Below are positions 9,638 to 19,283 of a stretch of DNA of 56,666 bases, piece after piece. The position numbers and the translations under genes were made by a program. How positions within the stretch are numbered: position 1 is the stretch's first letter; every line of letters begins with the position of its first letter. The stretch is from assembly GCA_020050685.1 (NCBI GenBank), contig JAGVKG010000030.1, positions 1 to 56,666 of the forward strand. Reading direction: 5' to 3'. The DNA is from Candidatus Obscuribacterales bacterium. GTDB taxonomy: Bacteria; Cyanobacteriota; Vampirovibrionia; Obscuribacterales; Obscuribacteraceae. Below the pieces are notes generated by a model that made no database searches, was not told the origin of the DNA, and saw nothing but the letters and a program-made list of their open reading frames with translations.

Positions 9638-10255
9638 TTACGCTAACATTTGGCGCAGAGTGATACCACGCAGACGTGCTGCTTCTTCGAAAGTACGCAT
9701 GCTACCTAGTCCATCGATGGTGGCACGAGCAACGTTTAGTGGTGCACGTGAACCCAAGGACTTAGCCAACACATCACCAACTCCGGAAAGTTCCAGGATG
9801 GCACGAGCAGCACCACCGGCGATGATACCAGTACCTTTGGCAGCTGGCTTAAGCATAATGCGACTTGAGCCTTGCTTACCGACAACTTGGTGTGGCAATG
9901 TGGTGCCAACCAAGTTGACATTGATCAAACTCTTTTTGGCATCGACAACGCCCTTTTGAATCGCACCGATAACTTCGGCAGCTTTGCCGACACCGATACC
10001 GACTTGACCCTTGCCATTGCCGACGGCGACAACTGCGCGGAAAGAAAGCTTCTTACCACCCTTAACAACTTTGGTCACACGACGAACTTGAATGATTTTT
10101 TCTTCCCATTCTGATTCAACGCGCTGGCTTCTGTCTTCGTCCTTACGACGACCATCGCCGCGTTGTCCGCGACGTCCACGACGTTGGCCTTCGCCACCAC
10201 GTCCGGCTTCACTACCGGCATCGTCTGGAGTACTGAGTTTATCTTCCTTGTTCAT
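9638..10255 (-). CDS. rpsE: 30S ribosomal protein S5 with basic N-terminal extension
   Basis: S5 of the small subunit, 205 residues against about 165 in common models. The conserved body begins near residue 50 (EEKIIQVRRVTKVVKGG) and includes GNGKGQVGIGVGKA and VVGKQGSSRIMLKPA. The first 45 or so residues are an extension rich in Gly, Arg and Glu that looks disordered. The body is normal, so function is not in doubt. Confidence 0.97.
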   Translation of the reverse strand: MNKEDKLSTPDDAGSEAGRGGEGQRRGRRGQRGDGRRKDEDRSQRVESEWEEKIIQVRRVTKVVKGGKKLSFRAVVAVGNGKGQVGIGVGKAAEVIGAIQKGVVDAKKSLINVNLVGTTLPHQVVGKQGSSRIMLKPAAKGTGIIAGGAARAILELSGVGDVLAKSLGSRAPLNVARATIDGLGSMRTFEEAARLRGITLRQMLA

Positions 10256-10288
10256 TGATTGACCTATATCCTCTTCGTTTATATGAGC

Positions 10289-10657
10289 TTAGAACTGCAA
10301 ACCGGCTTCACGAGCAGCTTCTGCCACGGCAGCTACGCGGCCGTGAAAAATGTAACCGCCCCGATCAAACACGACAGCTTCAATGCCTTTTTGTTTAGCA
10401 CGTGATGCCACCAATTCCCCGACAGCTTTTGCACCGTCGCGGCCCCAAGTCTTTGTTACTTTGCCTTTCAAATCTGGATCCAAAGTTGAAGCGGCCACCA
10501 AGGTGGCACATGTCACATCGTCAACGATTTGGCAATAAATATGCTTATTCGATCTGTATACGCAAAGGCGTGGGCGCTCACTAGTACCAGCCAAGCGATG
10601 GCGAATACGCATGTGACGCTTGACGCGCGATATCTTTCTATTTTCCTTCTGAATCAT
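10289..10657 (-). CDS. rplR: 50S ribosomal protein L18
   Basis: L18, a 5S rRNA-binding protein of the central protuberance, 122 residues. [20 protein letters not shown] and the C-terminal [20 protein letters not shown] are family signatures. It lies between rplF and rpsE in the normal spc order. Confidence 0.98.
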   Translation of the reverse strand: MIQKENRKISRVKRHMRIRHRLAGTSERPRLCVYRSNKHIYCQIVDDVTCATLVAASTLDPDLKGKVTKTWGRDGAKAVGELVASRAKQKGIEAVVFDRGGYIFHGRVAAVAEAAREAGLQF

Positions 10658-10713
10658 TTTTCAACCTCTAAATCGGGTAAGTCTTTGCTTAGCCCTGGAA
10701 ACGAATTAGCGTC

Positions 10714-11271
10714 CTACTTCTTCTTAGCAGCAGCCTTACCAGCCTTACGACGGATGTACTCTCCTTCGTACTTAACGCCTTTGCCTTTGTAAACTTCAGG
10801 CAGACGCTTGGAACGAATGAATGCAGCTAAATCACCAACTGCTTGCTTGTCTGCACCTTTGACCGAAATCTTGGTGTTGGCGGTTACAGCAATTTCCACG
10901 CCCGTCGGTGGATCGATTTCCACTGGGTGCGAATAGCCAAGTTGCATAATCAACTTTTTGCCTTCCATTGCGGCACGATAACCGACGCCGACAATTTCCA
11001 GCTTGGTTTCGAAACCTTCCGAAACGCCCTTGACCATATTGGCGACCAACGTGCGAGAAAGACCGTGCAAACTGCGCACGAAACGATCTTCTGAAGCTCT
11101 GGTGACTGTCAGATTACCGTCTTCTTGCTTGATGACAATTTCTGGACGCAAGTTGCGCTTTAATTCGCCCTTTGGTCCTTTTACCGATACTTCCGCGCCG
11201 GAATCAGATGGCTTGATTGCCACTTGCACTCCCGATGGAACTGAAATCGGTAGTTTGCCGATACGAGACAT
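10714..11271 (-). CDS. rplF: 50S ribosomal protein L6
   Basis: L6 of the large subunit, 185 residues. The sequence starts [15 protein letters not shown] and contains the C-terminal signature [20 protein letters not shown]. It ends in a Lys/Ala tail. It sits between rpsH and rplR. Confidence 0.98.
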   Translation of the reverse strand: MSRIGKLPISVPSGVQVAIKPSDSGAEVSVKGPKGELKRNLRPEIVIKQEDGNLTVTRASEDRFVRSLHGLSRTLVANMVKGVSEGFETKLEIVGVGYRAAMEGKKLIMQLGYSHPVEIDPPTGVEIAVTANTKISVKGADKQAVGDLAAFIRSKRLPEVYKGKGVKYEGEYIRRKAGKAAAKKK

Positions 11272-11306
11272 GATTGAACCCTCTTCTGGTCTTTACTTAA
11301 CTACTT

Positions 11307-11708
11307 CTACCATACGTAACCTAGGACCTCGCCACCAATGTTGCCCTTGCGAGCTTGGCGGTCGGTCATAAGTCCGCGACTTGTACTGATGATGGCTACA
11401 CCCAAACCACCGTATACACGGGGAGTTTGTTTGGCCACGCGATAGGTTCTTAAACCTGGACGCGAAATGCGTTTGATACCTTGGATGACTTTCTCACCCT
11501 TCGGACCATACTTGAGGACAATCCGCATTTTTTGTTGCGGAGAACCCAAAGCTTTGGTCTCGAACGACGAGATGAATCCCTCATTACGCAAAAGCTCAGC
11601 CAAGGCTACCTTCTGCTTAGAGGCAGGCATCTCCACCGCAGGTTGCTGCATGCGCACTGCGTTCCGGATTTGACAAAACATATCGGATATTGGATCTGTA
11701 ACGGGCAT
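11307..11708 (-). CDS. rpsH: 30S ribosomal protein S8
   Basis: S8, a primary 16S rRNA-binding protein, 133 residues. The N-terminus [16 protein letters not shown] and the C-terminal [17 protein letters not shown] are characteristic. In E. coli S8 represses the spc operon; no regulatory target can be identified here by eye. It follows rpsN by 13 nt. Confidence 0.98.
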   Translation of the reverse strand: MPVTDPISDMFCQIRNAVRMQQPAVEMPASKQKVALAELLRNEGFISSFETKALGSPQQKMRIVLKYGPKGEKVIQGIKRISRPGLRTYRVAKQTPRVYGGLGVAIISTSRGLMTDRQARKGNIGGEVLGYVW

Positions 11709-11721
11709 GTACTTTCTTCTC

Positions 11722-11928
11722 CTACCAGCTGGACTTTGTAACGCCAGGAATTAAACCTTCATGTGCCATTTTGCGTAAGCAACAACGGCATAGACCAAAG
11801 TCTCGATAATAACCGCGTGGTCTGCCGCAAATTCGACAGCGGTTATGCAAGCGTACCGTCTTATACTTGCCTTTTGCCGCAAGTTCACGACGCTTCATCT
11901 CTTTATCAATCATCGATGTTTTGGCCAC
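11722..11928 (-). CDS. rpsN: 30S ribosomal protein S14, zinc-binding type
   Basis: S14 of the short, zinc-binding (type Z) kind, 68 residues. Cysteines at 31, 34, 47 and 50 form the zinc ribbon in [20 protein letters not shown], with one additional cysteine at 49. The end IPGVTKSSW is the classic S14 C-terminus. It is slightly longer at the N-terminus than the 61-residue standard. It lies between rplE and rpsH. Confidence 0.97.
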   Translation of the reverse strand: MAKTSMIDKEMKRRELAAKGKYKTVRLHNRCRICGRPRGYYRDFGLCRCCLRKMAHEGLIPGVTKSSW

Positions 11929-11968
11929 TTTTTCTTTTCCTCTTTTTCCTCGTAAATGAGCTGTGATG

Positions 11969-12505
11969 CTATTTTCTGAATGGCATCCCTAAATTTTGTA
12001 GCAAAGCTTTTCCTTCTTGATCAGATGGAGCCGTTGTGACGATGGCGATGTCCATGCCGCGTACGGAGTCCACTTGCTCGTAGTTGATCTCTGGGAATAT
12101 CAATTGCTCTTTGACGCCGAGCGAATAGTTGCCACGTCCGTCAAATGCTTTCCCGGATACTCCGCGGAAGTCACGAATTCTTGGCAAAGCGACGTTAATT
12201 AGCTTGGACAAGAAATCGAACATGCGCTCGCCGCGCAAAGTAACTGAACAACCAACCGGCATACCCTTACGGACTTTGAAGGTAGCAATTGATTTGCGTG
12301 AACGATTGATTACAGGCTTTTGCCCGCAAATTGTCACCAAATCCTTGATGCCACCATCAATGGCTTTTGCATTGGCAGTTGCTTCGCCAATCCCCATGTT
12401 GATCACAACCTTTTCCAGGCGTGGAACTTGGAGATCGTTTGTGTAACCGAATTGTTTTTTCAACGCGGGTACTACTTCTTTGCGGTAACGTTCCTTGAGA
12501 TTCAT
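11969..12505 (-). CDS. rplE: 50S ribosomal protein L5
   Basis: L5, a 5S rRNA-binding protein of the central protuberance, 178 residues. Signatures are [12 protein letters not shown] near residue 30, [15 protein letters not shown] in the middle and [20 protein letters not shown] towards the C-terminus. Normal size and place. Confidence 0.98.
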   Translation of the reverse strand: MNLKERYRKEVVPALKKQFGYTNDLQVPRLEKVVINMGIGEATANAKAIDGGIKDLVTICGQKPVINRSRKSIATFKVRKGMPVGCSVTLRGERMFDFLSKLINVALPRIRDFRGVSGKAFDGRGNYSLGVKEQLIFPEINYEQVDSVRGMDIAIVTTAPSDQEGKALLQNLGMPFRK

Positions 12506-12582
12506 AATTTCCTTGTTGTCCTCTTATCTTCTTTTAGAAGCTTCTTGAGACGGTTCTTGCCGTCATCACATTTGGGAGTGTA

Positions 12583-13035
12583 TTAACCGTCAAAAGATTC
12601 ACTGCAATGCTTGCAGACGCGCACTTTCTTGTCCTTGTCGACAGTCTTGTGCTTGATGCGAGTCGGCTTCTTGCATGATGTACAATAAAGCATGACGCGT
12701 GAGGCAAATATTGGTCCTTCCTTCTTAATCAGTCCGGCTTGACCAGAAACTGAACGACCGCGCGTGGCACGGGTAATCACGTTAACTCCTTCGACCACGA
12801 CTTTGCCGGTCTTGGGGAATACGTTGATTACTTTGCCGGTTTGCCCACGGCCAACTTCTTTCGAGCCGGTCACCAAAATCACCATGTCGCCACGCTTAAC
12901 GTGGAGCTTGGGAATGAGGTTGGTGGAACCTGGCTTAATCAAAGCCTCGGAAACAACTTTCACGCCACCGAGCTTGATCTTTTTAGCGACCGCTCTTTTG
13001 GTGTAGCGAATTTCTTTTATTTGTGGGTAAGCCAT
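12583..13035 (-). CDS. rplX: 50S ribosomal protein L24 with N-terminal extension
   Basis: L24, an assembly-initiator protein of the large subunit. I take the ATG at 13035 (150 residues), 1 nt beyond the rplN stop. The open frame continues into rplN, but that part is a shadow. The family core starts only near residue 45 (HVKRGDMVILVTGSKEVGRG), so about 45 residues precede it, more than in common L24 proteins (about 105 residues in total). Near the C-terminus CTSCKKPTRI and VRVCKHC give a four-cysteine zinc ribbon. Confidence 0.95.
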   Translation of the reverse strand: MAYPQIKEIRYTKRAVAKKIKLGGVKVVSEALIKPGSTNLIPKLHVKRGDMVILVTGSKEVGRGQTGKVINVFPKTGKVVVEGVNVITRATRGRSVSGQAGLIKKEGPIFASRVMLYCTSCKKPTRIKHKTVDKDKKVRVCKHCSESFDG

Positions 13036-13036
13036 G

Positions 13037-13405
13037 TTAAATAACCTCCGGCGCCAAGGACAAGATCTTGCTGAAGTTCTTGTCACGCAGTTCACGAGCA
13101 ATTGGTCCAAAGACACGTGTACCCTTTGGGTTATTGTCCTTTTGAACAATTACTGCTGCATTGTCATCAAAACGAATTGTGGTTCCATCCTTGCGACGAA
13201 CGTTGTTCGTGACACGGACAATTACGGCACGCACCACTTCCGATTTCTTCACCGGCATGTTTGGCTGTGCGTCTTTGACCACGCCAATAATCACATCGCC
13301 GACGGTGGCATAACGCCGATTCGATCCACCAAGCACGCGAATACACATGAGTTCGCGGGCGCCGGTGTTGTCGGCTACTGATAATCGTGTTTGTGCTTGA
13401 ATCAT
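13037..13405 (-). CDS. rplN: 50S ribosomal protein L14
   Basis: L14 of the large subunit, exactly the standard 122 residues. It starts [19 protein letters not shown] and ends ILSLAPEVI, both textbook. It is followed after 1 nt by the rplX start, implying coupled translation. Confidence 0.98.
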   Translation of the reverse strand: MIQAQTRLSVADNTGARELMCIRVLGGSNRRYATVGDVIIGVVKDAQPNMPVKKSEVVRAVIVRVTNNVRRKDGTTIRFDDNAAVIVQKDNNPKGTRVFGPIARELRDKNFSKILSLAPEVI

Positions 13406-13447
13406 TTTCCTCTACCTATTTAGATCTGCTTTGGCTCTTTTTTTTTC

Positions 13448-13717
13448 TTAGACATCTTCCGATACGAAAGCTGATGCTTCCTTACCAGTAATCTCGATCA
13501 CGAGCCATCTTTTCTCAGCGGACAACGGACGGCACTCTTGAATGCGTACGCGATCGCCAATTTGGCACTTGTTCTCGGCATCATGAGCCTTGAACTTGCG
13601 TGTGCGGAGGATTTGCTTTTCCAATCTTCCGTGCGGAACGCGCTGCTCTACCGAGACAACGACAGTCTTGTCCATCTTATTGGACACAACCTTTCCGACA
13701 ATTTCCTTTCTGGGCAT
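13448..13717 (-). CDS. rpsQ: 30S ribosomal protein S17
   Basis: S17, a primary 16S rRNA-binding OB-fold protein, 89 residues. The N-terminus [19 protein letters not shown] and the middle block [18 protein letters not shown] identify it. It lies between rpmC and rplN, the normal S10/spc junction. Confidence 0.98.
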   Translation of the reverse strand: MPRKEIVGKVVSNKMDKTVVVSVEQRVPHGRLEKQILRTRKFKAHDAENKCQIGDRVRIQECRPLSAEKRWLVIEITGKEASAFVSEDV

Positions 13718-13742
13718 TTTCTATTTCCTTGCAGTATTTGTA

Positions 13743-13934
13743 CTACTTTTTTGCCTTCTCAGCACCAATCGTCAATAAACGGGCCAATTGTCTGCGAGCA
13801 GTTTTCAGCTTGGCTGGAGATTCCAACTTGCGAGCTGCATGCTGGAAACGCAACTCGAGAATTTCCTTGCGAGTCTTATCAACGCGCTCGGCAATTTCCT
13901 CTTTCGAAAGTTCGTTTATTTCGCGAGTTCTCAT
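13743..13934 (-). CDS. rpmC: 50S ribosomal protein L29
   Basis: L29, a small helical protein near the exit tunnel, 63 residues, starting [16 protein letters not shown]. The ATG at 13934 has a perfect AGGAGG site 6-7 nt upstream and overlaps the rplP stop in an ATGA. A longer in-frame start at 13970 lies inside rplP and is rejected. [18 protein letters not shown] is the family core. Confidence 0.97.
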   Translation of the reverse strand: MRTREINELSKEEIAERVDKTRKEILELRFQHAARKLESPAKLKTARRQLARLLTIGAEKAKK

Positions 13935-14353
13935 TGCTGACCTCCTGGATGTCTTTCGACGATACGGCATTTAATTGGCAATTTTTGTGCAGCCAATCTC
14001 AATGCTTCGTGAGCTTCCTTATGTCCAATACCGGACATTTCGAACATGACCCGACCTGGCTTAACTACAGCAATCCAAAATTCCGGATTGCCTTTGCCGG
14101 ATCCCATACGAGTTTCAGCCGGCTTCTTGGTCACTGGTTTGTCTGGAAATACTCTGATCCAGAGTTGTCCACCACGACGTACCGAGCGAGTCATCGCCTT
14201 ACGTGCGGCTTCGATTTGTCTGGAAGTGATCCAAGCTGGTTCCATGGCTTGCAAGCCAAAATCACCGAACTGGACAGCCACGCCACGTGACTCACAGCCA
14301 TTCATTCTGCCGCGTTGGTGCTTGCGGAATTTTGTTCGCTTGGGCATCAACAT
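13931..14353 (-). CDS. rplP: 50S ribosomal protein L16
   Basis: L16 of the large subunit, 140 residues. Signatures include [37 protein letters not shown] and [15 protein letters not shown]. Two close ATG codons (14353 and 14347) are possible starts; the second matches the usual N-terminus. Coupled to rpmC by a 4-nt overlap. Confidence 0.97.
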   Translation of the reverse strand: MLMPKRTKFRKHQRGRMNGCESRGVAVQFGDFGLQAMEPAWITSRQIEAARKAMTRSVRRGGQLWIRVFPDKPVTKKPAETRMGSGKGNPEFWIAVVKPGRVMFEMSGIGHKEAHEALRLAAQKLPIKCRIVERHPGGQQ

Positions 14354-14359
14354 AGTACT

Positions 14360-15118
14360 TTAACCTGCCTTCCTGGATTTCTTTCCAGCGCGACCTTGCG
14401 TGCGCTCACGCTCAGGGCGAGCCTGCCCCTCTTGCTGCGAACGCTCTGTTTGCAATTTGATGTTTGGTGGTGACCATTGACCGCGATCTAATTCACCGCG
14501 GAAGATCCACACCTTGACGCCAATCAAACCCATCATTGTATGGGCTTCGGTACGACCGTAATCGACGTCGGCTCTTAGAGTTTGCAGAGGAATGCGGCCT
14601 TCTTTTGCCCATTCTGTACGAGCAATTTCAGCACCACCTAAACGGCCTGCCACCATGATTTTCACACCATGGGCTCCCGATCTCATGCAACGTTGAATAG
14701 CTTGTTTCATAGCCCGACGGAAAGCAACGCGCTTTTCCAATTGTTGGGCAATTGATTCAGAAACCAGTTTTGCTTCCAAATCGACTTTGGCAATTTCCAA
14801 AACATTGATACGAATGTCCAAGCCTTGGCGATTCAAAAGTCCACGAACCTTTTGACTGAGAGTCTCGAGACCAGAGCCACCCTTACCGACAACTACACCC
14901 GGTCTAGCGGTATATAGGTCGATAGTGATTTGATCGGATTTGCGGCCGATTTCAATTTTGGAAATTCCGGAATTAGCCAGTTCCTTTGTAATGAACCGAC
15001 GAATGCGGTGGTCTTCCTCAACCAATGCCGGCAAATCTTTTGCGGGCGCAATCCAATTTGATTGCCATCCTTTGTGGATGCCGATGCGAAAACCATTCGG
15101 ATTTACTTTCTGACCCAA
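14360..15118 (-). CDS. rpsC: 30S ribosomal protein S3
   Basis: S3 of the mRNA entry region of the small subunit, 252 residues. It begins [18 protein letters not shown]. The KH domain ([18 protein letters not shown]) and the C-terminal domain ([18 protein letters not shown]) are clear. A basic tail of about 35 residues rich in Arg, Gln and Lys extends the C-terminus. It lies between rplV and rplP. Confidence 0.98.
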   Translation of the reverse strand: MGQKVNPNGFRIGIHKGWQSNWIAPAKDLPALVEEDHRIRRFITKELANSGISKIEIGRKSDQITIDLYTARPGVVVGKGGSGLETLSQKVRGLLNRQGLDIRINVLEIAKVDLEAKLVSESIAQQLEKRVAFRRAMKQAIQRCMRSGAHGVKIMVAGRLGGAEIARTEWAKEGRIPLQTLRADVDYGRTEAHTMMGLIGVKVWIFRGELDRGQWSPPNIKLQTERSQQEGQARPERERTQGRAGKKSRKAG

Positions 15119-15129
15119 GGTACTCTCCT

Positions 15130-15477
15130 TTATACGTCTGACAAGGCAATTGTAATGTGGCTGGAACGCTTCAAAATTGGGAAGGCGCGTCCACGTGATC
15201 TTGGTTGGCTGCGCTTCAGTGTCGGCCCTTGATCAGCAAAGGCTTCTACTACTTTCATTTCGCCAACTTCTTCTTCAGCCACAGGTGATTTGCCGTGGTT
15301 GATAATGTTGTACATAGCCGACTTGAGGACTTTCTCCACCTCGCGTGCTGCCGAATATGGCATGAACTTGAGAATGGTTACAGCCTCGCTGGCCGATTTA
15401 CCGCGAATTTCATTAACAACGCGGCGCACCTTGCGTGGTGACATTCTTATCCATTTTGCTTGCGCTTTTGCATACAT
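15130..15477 (-). CDS. rplV: 50S ribosomal protein L22
   Basis: L22, whose beta-hairpin lines the exit tunnel, 115 residues. AKWIRMSPRKVRRVVNEIRG and the hairpin tip with KRSQPRSRGRAFPILKRSSH are characteristic. It starts 2 nt after the rpsS stop, so translation is probably coupled. Confidence 0.97.
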   Translation of the reverse strand: MYAKAQAKWIRMSPRKVRRVVNEIRGKSASEAVTILKFMPYSAAREVEKVLKSAMYNIINHGKSPVAEEEVGEMKVVEAFADQGPTLKRSQPRSRGRAFPILKRSSHITIALSDV

Positions 15478-15479
15478 GA

Positions 15480-15770
15480 TTACGCTGGTGTCCTCTTTGC
15501 TGTCTTGTCTGATGCGCCGGAGTGTCCTTTGAACAATCTGGTCGGAGCAAACTCTCCTAATCTGTGACCAATCATTTGCTCGGTTATGTAGACCGGCACA
15601 TGCTTGCGTCCGTTGTATATGGCAATTGTGTGTCCAATCATGTCAGGCACAATCATTGATGCCCTTGCCCATACCTTTATGACTTTCTTTTCACCCTTGC
15701 GATTCATCTCCTCAATTTTCTTGGTGAGAGATGGATGCACATATGGTCCTTTTTTGAGCGAACGTGACAC
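15480..15770 (-). CDS. rpsS: 30S ribosomal protein S19
   Basis: S19 of the small-subunit head, 96 residues. It begins [15 protein letters not shown] and contains [19 protein letters not shown], both diagnostic. Normal position between rplB and rplV, with short spacers. Confidence 0.98.
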   Translation of the reverse strand: MSRSLKKGPYVHPSLTKKIEEMNRKGEKKVIKVWARASMIVPDMIGHTIAIYNGRKHVPVYITEQMIGHRLGEFAPTRLFKGHSGASDKTAKRTPA

Positions 15771-15781
15771 GCGATTTCCTC

Positions 15782-16621
15782 CTAGCCTTTCTTAGATGTG
15801 CGACGCTTCACAATGTAGCGATCGGAAATGTAGTGCTTACCACGACGGGTCTTGTAACCCATAGCCGGCTTGCCCCAAGGTGTTTGTGGCTTGCCACCAA
15901 TTGGTGATTTGCCTTCGCCACCACCGTGTGGGTGGTCGACTGGGTTCATCACAACACCGCGGTTGGCTGGCTTGATGCCCATCCAACGTGAACGTCCGGC
16001 TTTACCGATGCTGATATTCTTCGCATCAGTATTACCAAGCTGTCCAACTGTTGCCATACAATCAACATGCACCATGCGCATTTCGCCCGATGGCAAACGC
16101 AATGTACACATCTTGCCTTCTTTAGCCAGAACTTGGATTTGGCTACCAGCAGAACGGCCGAGCTGACCACCCTTGCCTGGTGTCATTTCCACGTTGTGAA
16201 CAAAAGTACCCAATGGTATCGAACGTAGTGGCAGGGCATTGCCGGTTTTGATTTCGGCAGCCTGACCGCTCATCAGCTCTTCGCCAACTTGAATACCAAG
16301 TGGTGCCAAGATATAACGCTTCTCGCCATCGGCATATTGCAATAAGCAAATGCGGCAGTTGCGGTTTGGATCGTATTCAATAGTTTTGACAATAGCCGGA
16401 ATATGTACTTTGTCCCGCTTAAAATCAATCAGACGGTAATTGCGCTTATGACCGCCGCCTTTATGGCGCACGGTAATGCGGCCGGTATTATTACGGCCAG
16501 CTGTTTGCCTTAATGGCTTCACCAATGACTTTACTGGACGCGATGCAGTTAACTCGGAGAAGTCATTTAGCATCATGCCACGTCTGCCTGGCGACGTTGG
16601 ATTTACTTTACGGGGAGGCAT
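15782..16621 (-). CDS. rplB: 50S ribosomal protein L2
   Basis: L2, close to the peptidyl-transferase centre, 279 residues. Signatures are [20 protein letters not shown] and the conserved [18 protein letters not shown], which contains the histidine known to matter for peptidyl transfer. Ordinary size; 11 nt before rpsS. Confidence 0.98.
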   Translation of the reverse strand: MPPRKVNPTSPGRRGMMLNDFSELTASRPVKSLVKPLRQTAGRNNTGRITVRHKGGGHKRNYRLIDFKRDKVHIPAIVKTIEYDPNRNCRICLLQYADGEKRYILAPLGIQVGEELMSGQAAEIKTGNALPLRSIPLGTFVHNVEMTPGKGGQLGRSAGSQIQVLAKEGKMCTLRLPSGEMRMVHVDCMATVGQLGNTDAKNISIGKAGRSRWMGIKPANRGVVMNPVDHPHGGGEGKSPIGGKPQTPWGKPAMGYKTRRGKHYISDRYIVKRRTSKKG

Positions 16622-16682
16622 TTTTTCCTTTTTCCTTTTCCGCTTACGCGATAGCTGGAATTAAGAGAGGGGAGACTAACGG

Positions 16683-16988
16683 TTAAGCGCTGAACAACTC
16701 AAGTTGATCGCCGGAAACCGTGACGATGGCTTTTTTGCCATCCTTTGGATGTGTACCATGACGCTTAGAGCGACGAATACGACCACGAATTGGTGCTGTG
16801 TTTACAGCCACAACTTTGGACTTATTCTTTGGGTACATCTCTTTGATCAATTCCGAAATTGCATGAGCAATTTCAATTTTGTTGGCATCTTTTGCCACTT
16901 CAAAAACATATTGATTCAAGGAAGCCATTTGCGTGGTCTTCTCATTGATGATTGGGCGATAAATAATTTGGGTTTGACGCGGATTCAT
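16683..16988 (-). CDS. rplW: 50S ribosomal protein L23
   Basis: L23 at the exit tunnel, docking site for trigger factor and SRP, 101 residues. IIYRPIINEKTTQMASLNQY and GTHPKDGKKAIVTVSGD are family blocks. Its ATG overlaps the rplD stop by one base (TAATG), implying re-initiation. Confidence 0.97.
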   Translation of the reverse strand: MNPRQTQIIYRPIINEKTTQMASLNQYVFEVAKDANKIEIAHAISELIKEMYPKNKSKVVAVNTAPIRGRIRRSKRHGTHPKDGKKAIVTVSGDQLELFSA

Positions 16989-17701
16989 TACTTATCTCCT
17001 TCAACTTCTTTGGTGCTCGCTTTGCGCGTTGTCTTTGCTTTGGCAGGAGCTTGCTCAGCCTTTGCACCGACTTGCTTGAAGCGATTGTTGATTGCTTCCA
17101 CTGTGCGCTCGGTAGTCAAAATCTTGTCGCAATCAATAATGTCTTTGGTATTCAGGTTGTGAATGGAAATAACCTTTACACCTTTGATATTGCGTGCGGC
17201 ACGCTCAACTTCTTTGCACTTGTCACAAGCAAAATCGAGAATCAACAATACCTTTTGATCGGCAAGACCAATCTCTTCGATCACAGCTGCCATTTGCTTG
17301 GTCTTAGCACCCAATTGATTGAAGTCTTTCACGACAACCAATTCATTGGCACGAGCAGCTAAAGCTGACTTCAAGGCTAGTTCGCGCACTTTCTTTGGCA
17401 ACGAAGATGAATAGTCACGTGGTCTTGGACCAAATGTGACACCACCACCGGCCCACAATGGTGAGCGGATAGAACCAGCACGGGCACGACCGGTACCTTT
17501 TTGGCGCCAAGGCTTGCGACCACCGCCACGAACTTCCGAGCGGGTCTTAGCACAAGCAGTACCAACGCGAGCATTAGCTAATTGGCGCACCACAGCTGTA
17601 TGCATGACACCGATGTTTGGCTCGATGGCAAATACGTGCTCGGCGAGTGCTACCTCACCAACCTTCTTCCCTTTTAAATCTATTACTTGAGCAGATGTCA
17701 T
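16988..17701 (-). CDS. rplD: 50S ribosomal protein L4
   Basis: L4 of the large subunit, 237 residues. The tunnel-lining loop is visible as TRSEVRGGGRKPWRQKGTGR followed by SIRSPLWAGGGVTFGPRPRD. The last 30 residues are a Lys/Ala-rich tail beyond the usual length of about 205. In E. coli L4 represses the S10 operon through its leader; whether that holds here is unknown. Confidence 0.98.
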   Translation of the reverse strand: MTSAQVIDLKGKKVGEVALAEHVFAIEPNIGVMHTAVVRQLANARVGTACAKTRSEVRGGGRKPWRQKGTGRARAGSIRSPLWAGGGVTFGPRPRDYSSSLPKKVRELALKSALAARANELVVVKDFNQLGAKTKQMAAVIEEIGLADQKVLLILDFACDKCKEVERAARNIKGVKVISIHNLNTKDIIDCDKILTTERTVEAINNRFKQVGAKAEQAPAKAKTTRKASTKEVEGDK

Positions 17702-17721
17702 TTTCCGTTCTCTTTATTATT

Positions 17722-17740
17722 GGGCGGGGCAACCCCGCCC
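17722..17740. repeat. GC-rich palindromic element between rplC and rplD
   Basis: A perfect inverted repeat, GGGCGGGG / CCCCGCCC with a 3-nt loop, lies in the 65-nt spacer between rplD and rplC. It is flanked by AT-rich sequence (ATTATT and TACAATA). It resembles the dispersed GC palindromes seen in many bacterial genomes more than a terminator, because no T run follows on the operon strand. Only one copy is in this window. Confidence 0.7.
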
Positions 17741-17766
17741 CTACAATACCTATTTAACGTTTTTGT

Positions 17767-18408
17767 TTATGCGTTCCATTTGGTCTTGGATGGATTGACG
17801 ACAACAATTTGTCCTTCCACACCAGGCACTGAGCCACGTATGAGAAGAACGCCTTTTGCTGTATCAATTTCCACAACCTTGAGGTGACGAATGCACTTGT
17901 TTTGATCACCCATGTGACCTGGCATGATTACGCCTTTGTAGACGCGACCTGGAGTGGTACCAGCACCAATCGATCCCATGGAGCGATGGAACTTAGAACC
18001 GTGACTCATTGGTCCGCGACCAGCATGAAAACGCTTAATCGTGCCTTGGAAGCCTTTACCGATTGAGCGACCACGCACATCAACCAGCATGCCTTCCTTC
18101 AATATGTCTTCTACTTTCAAAGGTTCGCCAACCTTATATATAGAAGAGTCTTCTACACGAAATTCTTTCAGTGGCTTGCAAGGCGGAAGTTCGCGCTTCT
18201 TGAAAGCACCCATTGCCGGCTTGGTCAGTTTGCGCTCCAAAGTCTTGAAGCCGCCAACTTGCACTGCTGAGTAACCGTTCTTTTCCTTGGTCATGCATTC
18301 GGTGACAATGTTGTCGCCAAGTTTGACGACAGTGACTGGTACCACAAGACCTTCCTTATCGAAGATCTGTGTCATGCCAATTTTGCGTCCTAGAAGTCCT
18401 ACTGTCAT
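17767..18408 (-). CDS. rplC: 50S ribosomal protein L3
   Basis: L3 of the large subunit, 213 residues. It begins TVGLLGRKIGMTQIFDKEGL and contains GKGFQGTIKRFHAGRGPMSH, the loop near the peptidyl-transferase centre. GSVPGVEGQIVVV is near the C-terminus. It follows rpsJ by 43 nt. Confidence 0.98.
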   Translation of the reverse strand: MTVGLLGRKIGMTQIFDKEGLVVPVTVVKLGDNIVTECMTKEKNGYSAVQVGGFKTLERKLTKPAMGAFKKRELPPCKPLKEFRVEDSSIYKVGEPLKVEDILKEGMLVDVRGRSIGKGFQGTIKRFHAGRGPMSHGSKFHRSMGSIGAGTTPGRVYKGVIMPGHMGDQNKCIRHLKVVEIDTAKGVLLIRGSVPGVEGQIVVVNPSKTKWNA

Positions 18409-18451
18409 TTTTCCTGTACCTATATATGATTCTGGTTTATATCAGTCCGGT

Positions 18452-18805
18452 TTAGAGCTTTACCTCGATGTCCACACCAGCCGGGAGGTCGAGACGCATC
18501 AAAGCATCTGCTGTGGTTGGGGTTGGATCGTTGATATCAATTAAGCGTTTGTGTATGCGAATTTCAAAATGCTCACGCGACTTTTTGTCGACGTGTGGTG
18601 AACGCAATACACAATACACACGCTTGCGTGTAGGCAATGGGATCGGACCGAGAACTGCAGCACCAGTTCGTTTAGCTGTATCAACAATCTGATCGGCTGA
18701 CTTATCGAGCAAACGATGATCGTATGACTTCAAGCGAATACGAATACGCGGTGCGCGGGCCATTTGTCCGGCGGTTTCTGTTTTTTGTGCTTTGGGTCGC
18801 ACCAT
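18452..18805 (-). CDS. rpsJ: 30S ribosomal protein S10, first gene of the S10 operon
   Basis: S10 of the small subunit, also the NusG/NusE-type antitermination partner in bacteria. [20 protein letters not shown] and the C-terminal [14 protein letters not shown] are diagnostic. The ATG at 18805 (117 residues) has a GGGAGA site 8 nt upstream, so I keep it. It gives a 14-residue polar extension before the usual start ([10 protein letters not shown] at 18763), which has no comparable site. Confidence 0.97.
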   Translation of the reverse strand: MVRPKAQKTETAGQMARAPRIRIRLKSYDHRLLDKSADQIVDTAKRTGAAVLGPIPLPTRKRVYCVLRSPHVDKKSREHFEIRIHKRLIDINDPTPTTADALMRLDLPAGVDIEVKL

Positions 18806-18831
18806 TTACCTATCTCCCTTTTTTTGCGCTC

Positions 18832-18848
18832 CGGAGAAACCTTCTCCG
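18832..18848 (-). promoter_or_regulatory. Hairpin in the rpsJ leader
   Basis: A 7-bp inverted repeat (CGGAGAA / TTCTCCG, 3-nt loop) sits about 27 nt upstream of the rpsJ start codon on the transcribed strand. It could be part of an S10-operon leader structure. There is no T run after it in the direction of transcription, so it is not a classic terminator. Regulatory role is a guess from position only. Confidence 0.4.
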
Positions 18849-19283
18849 AGATTTTGGTTTTGCCTTTTTTGCACTACGCATCTAGGCAGCACCCGGCTTC
18901 TCTTGCCTTGTGACGATGAGCTTTTCAATCCGCCAGATTAGCTGGCTCTTATAATTGAATTGGTCACGCAGTCATAGTTCTAGACAATGAGTTAATAATT
19001 CTACCGTTATATATGCTATTGAAATGCGAAAATTTATCTCACCATAACAATTCAATTTATTGCCCTGCAGACCAAGACATTTCGGGTGAAAGGCTCATCA
19101 GCTGACCATCACAGATCAAAATCGAGGGCTGCGTCTGTCGGTACAACGATCAATCATTCCTAAATCCTCTTTCATAGAGACAAAATTCTTCGTCGTCATA
19201 TATCGTTTGGAGCATATTGAGGCAATCCGACTGAGTGCTTGGCAAAGCAAAAACCAAATCAGAGAAATTCGATATCGCTGCAA
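18849..19283. other. Intergenic region upstream of the S10 operon
   Basis: About 435 nt between the end of the phosphoesterase gene and the S10 leader. I find no coding frame with plausible start and composition, no tRNA and no convincing terminator. It is AT-rich around 18950-19060. It probably carries the S10 promoter and leader. Confidence 0.5.
18948..18976 (-). promoter_or_regulatory. Candidate promoter of the S10 operon
   Basis: On the minus strand TATGAC and TATAAG are separated by 17 nt, a weak sigma70-like pair. The implied start near 18940 would give a leader of about 135 nt containing the hairpin at 18832-18848. Weak match, offered only because the operon needs a promoter here. Confidence 0.3.
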
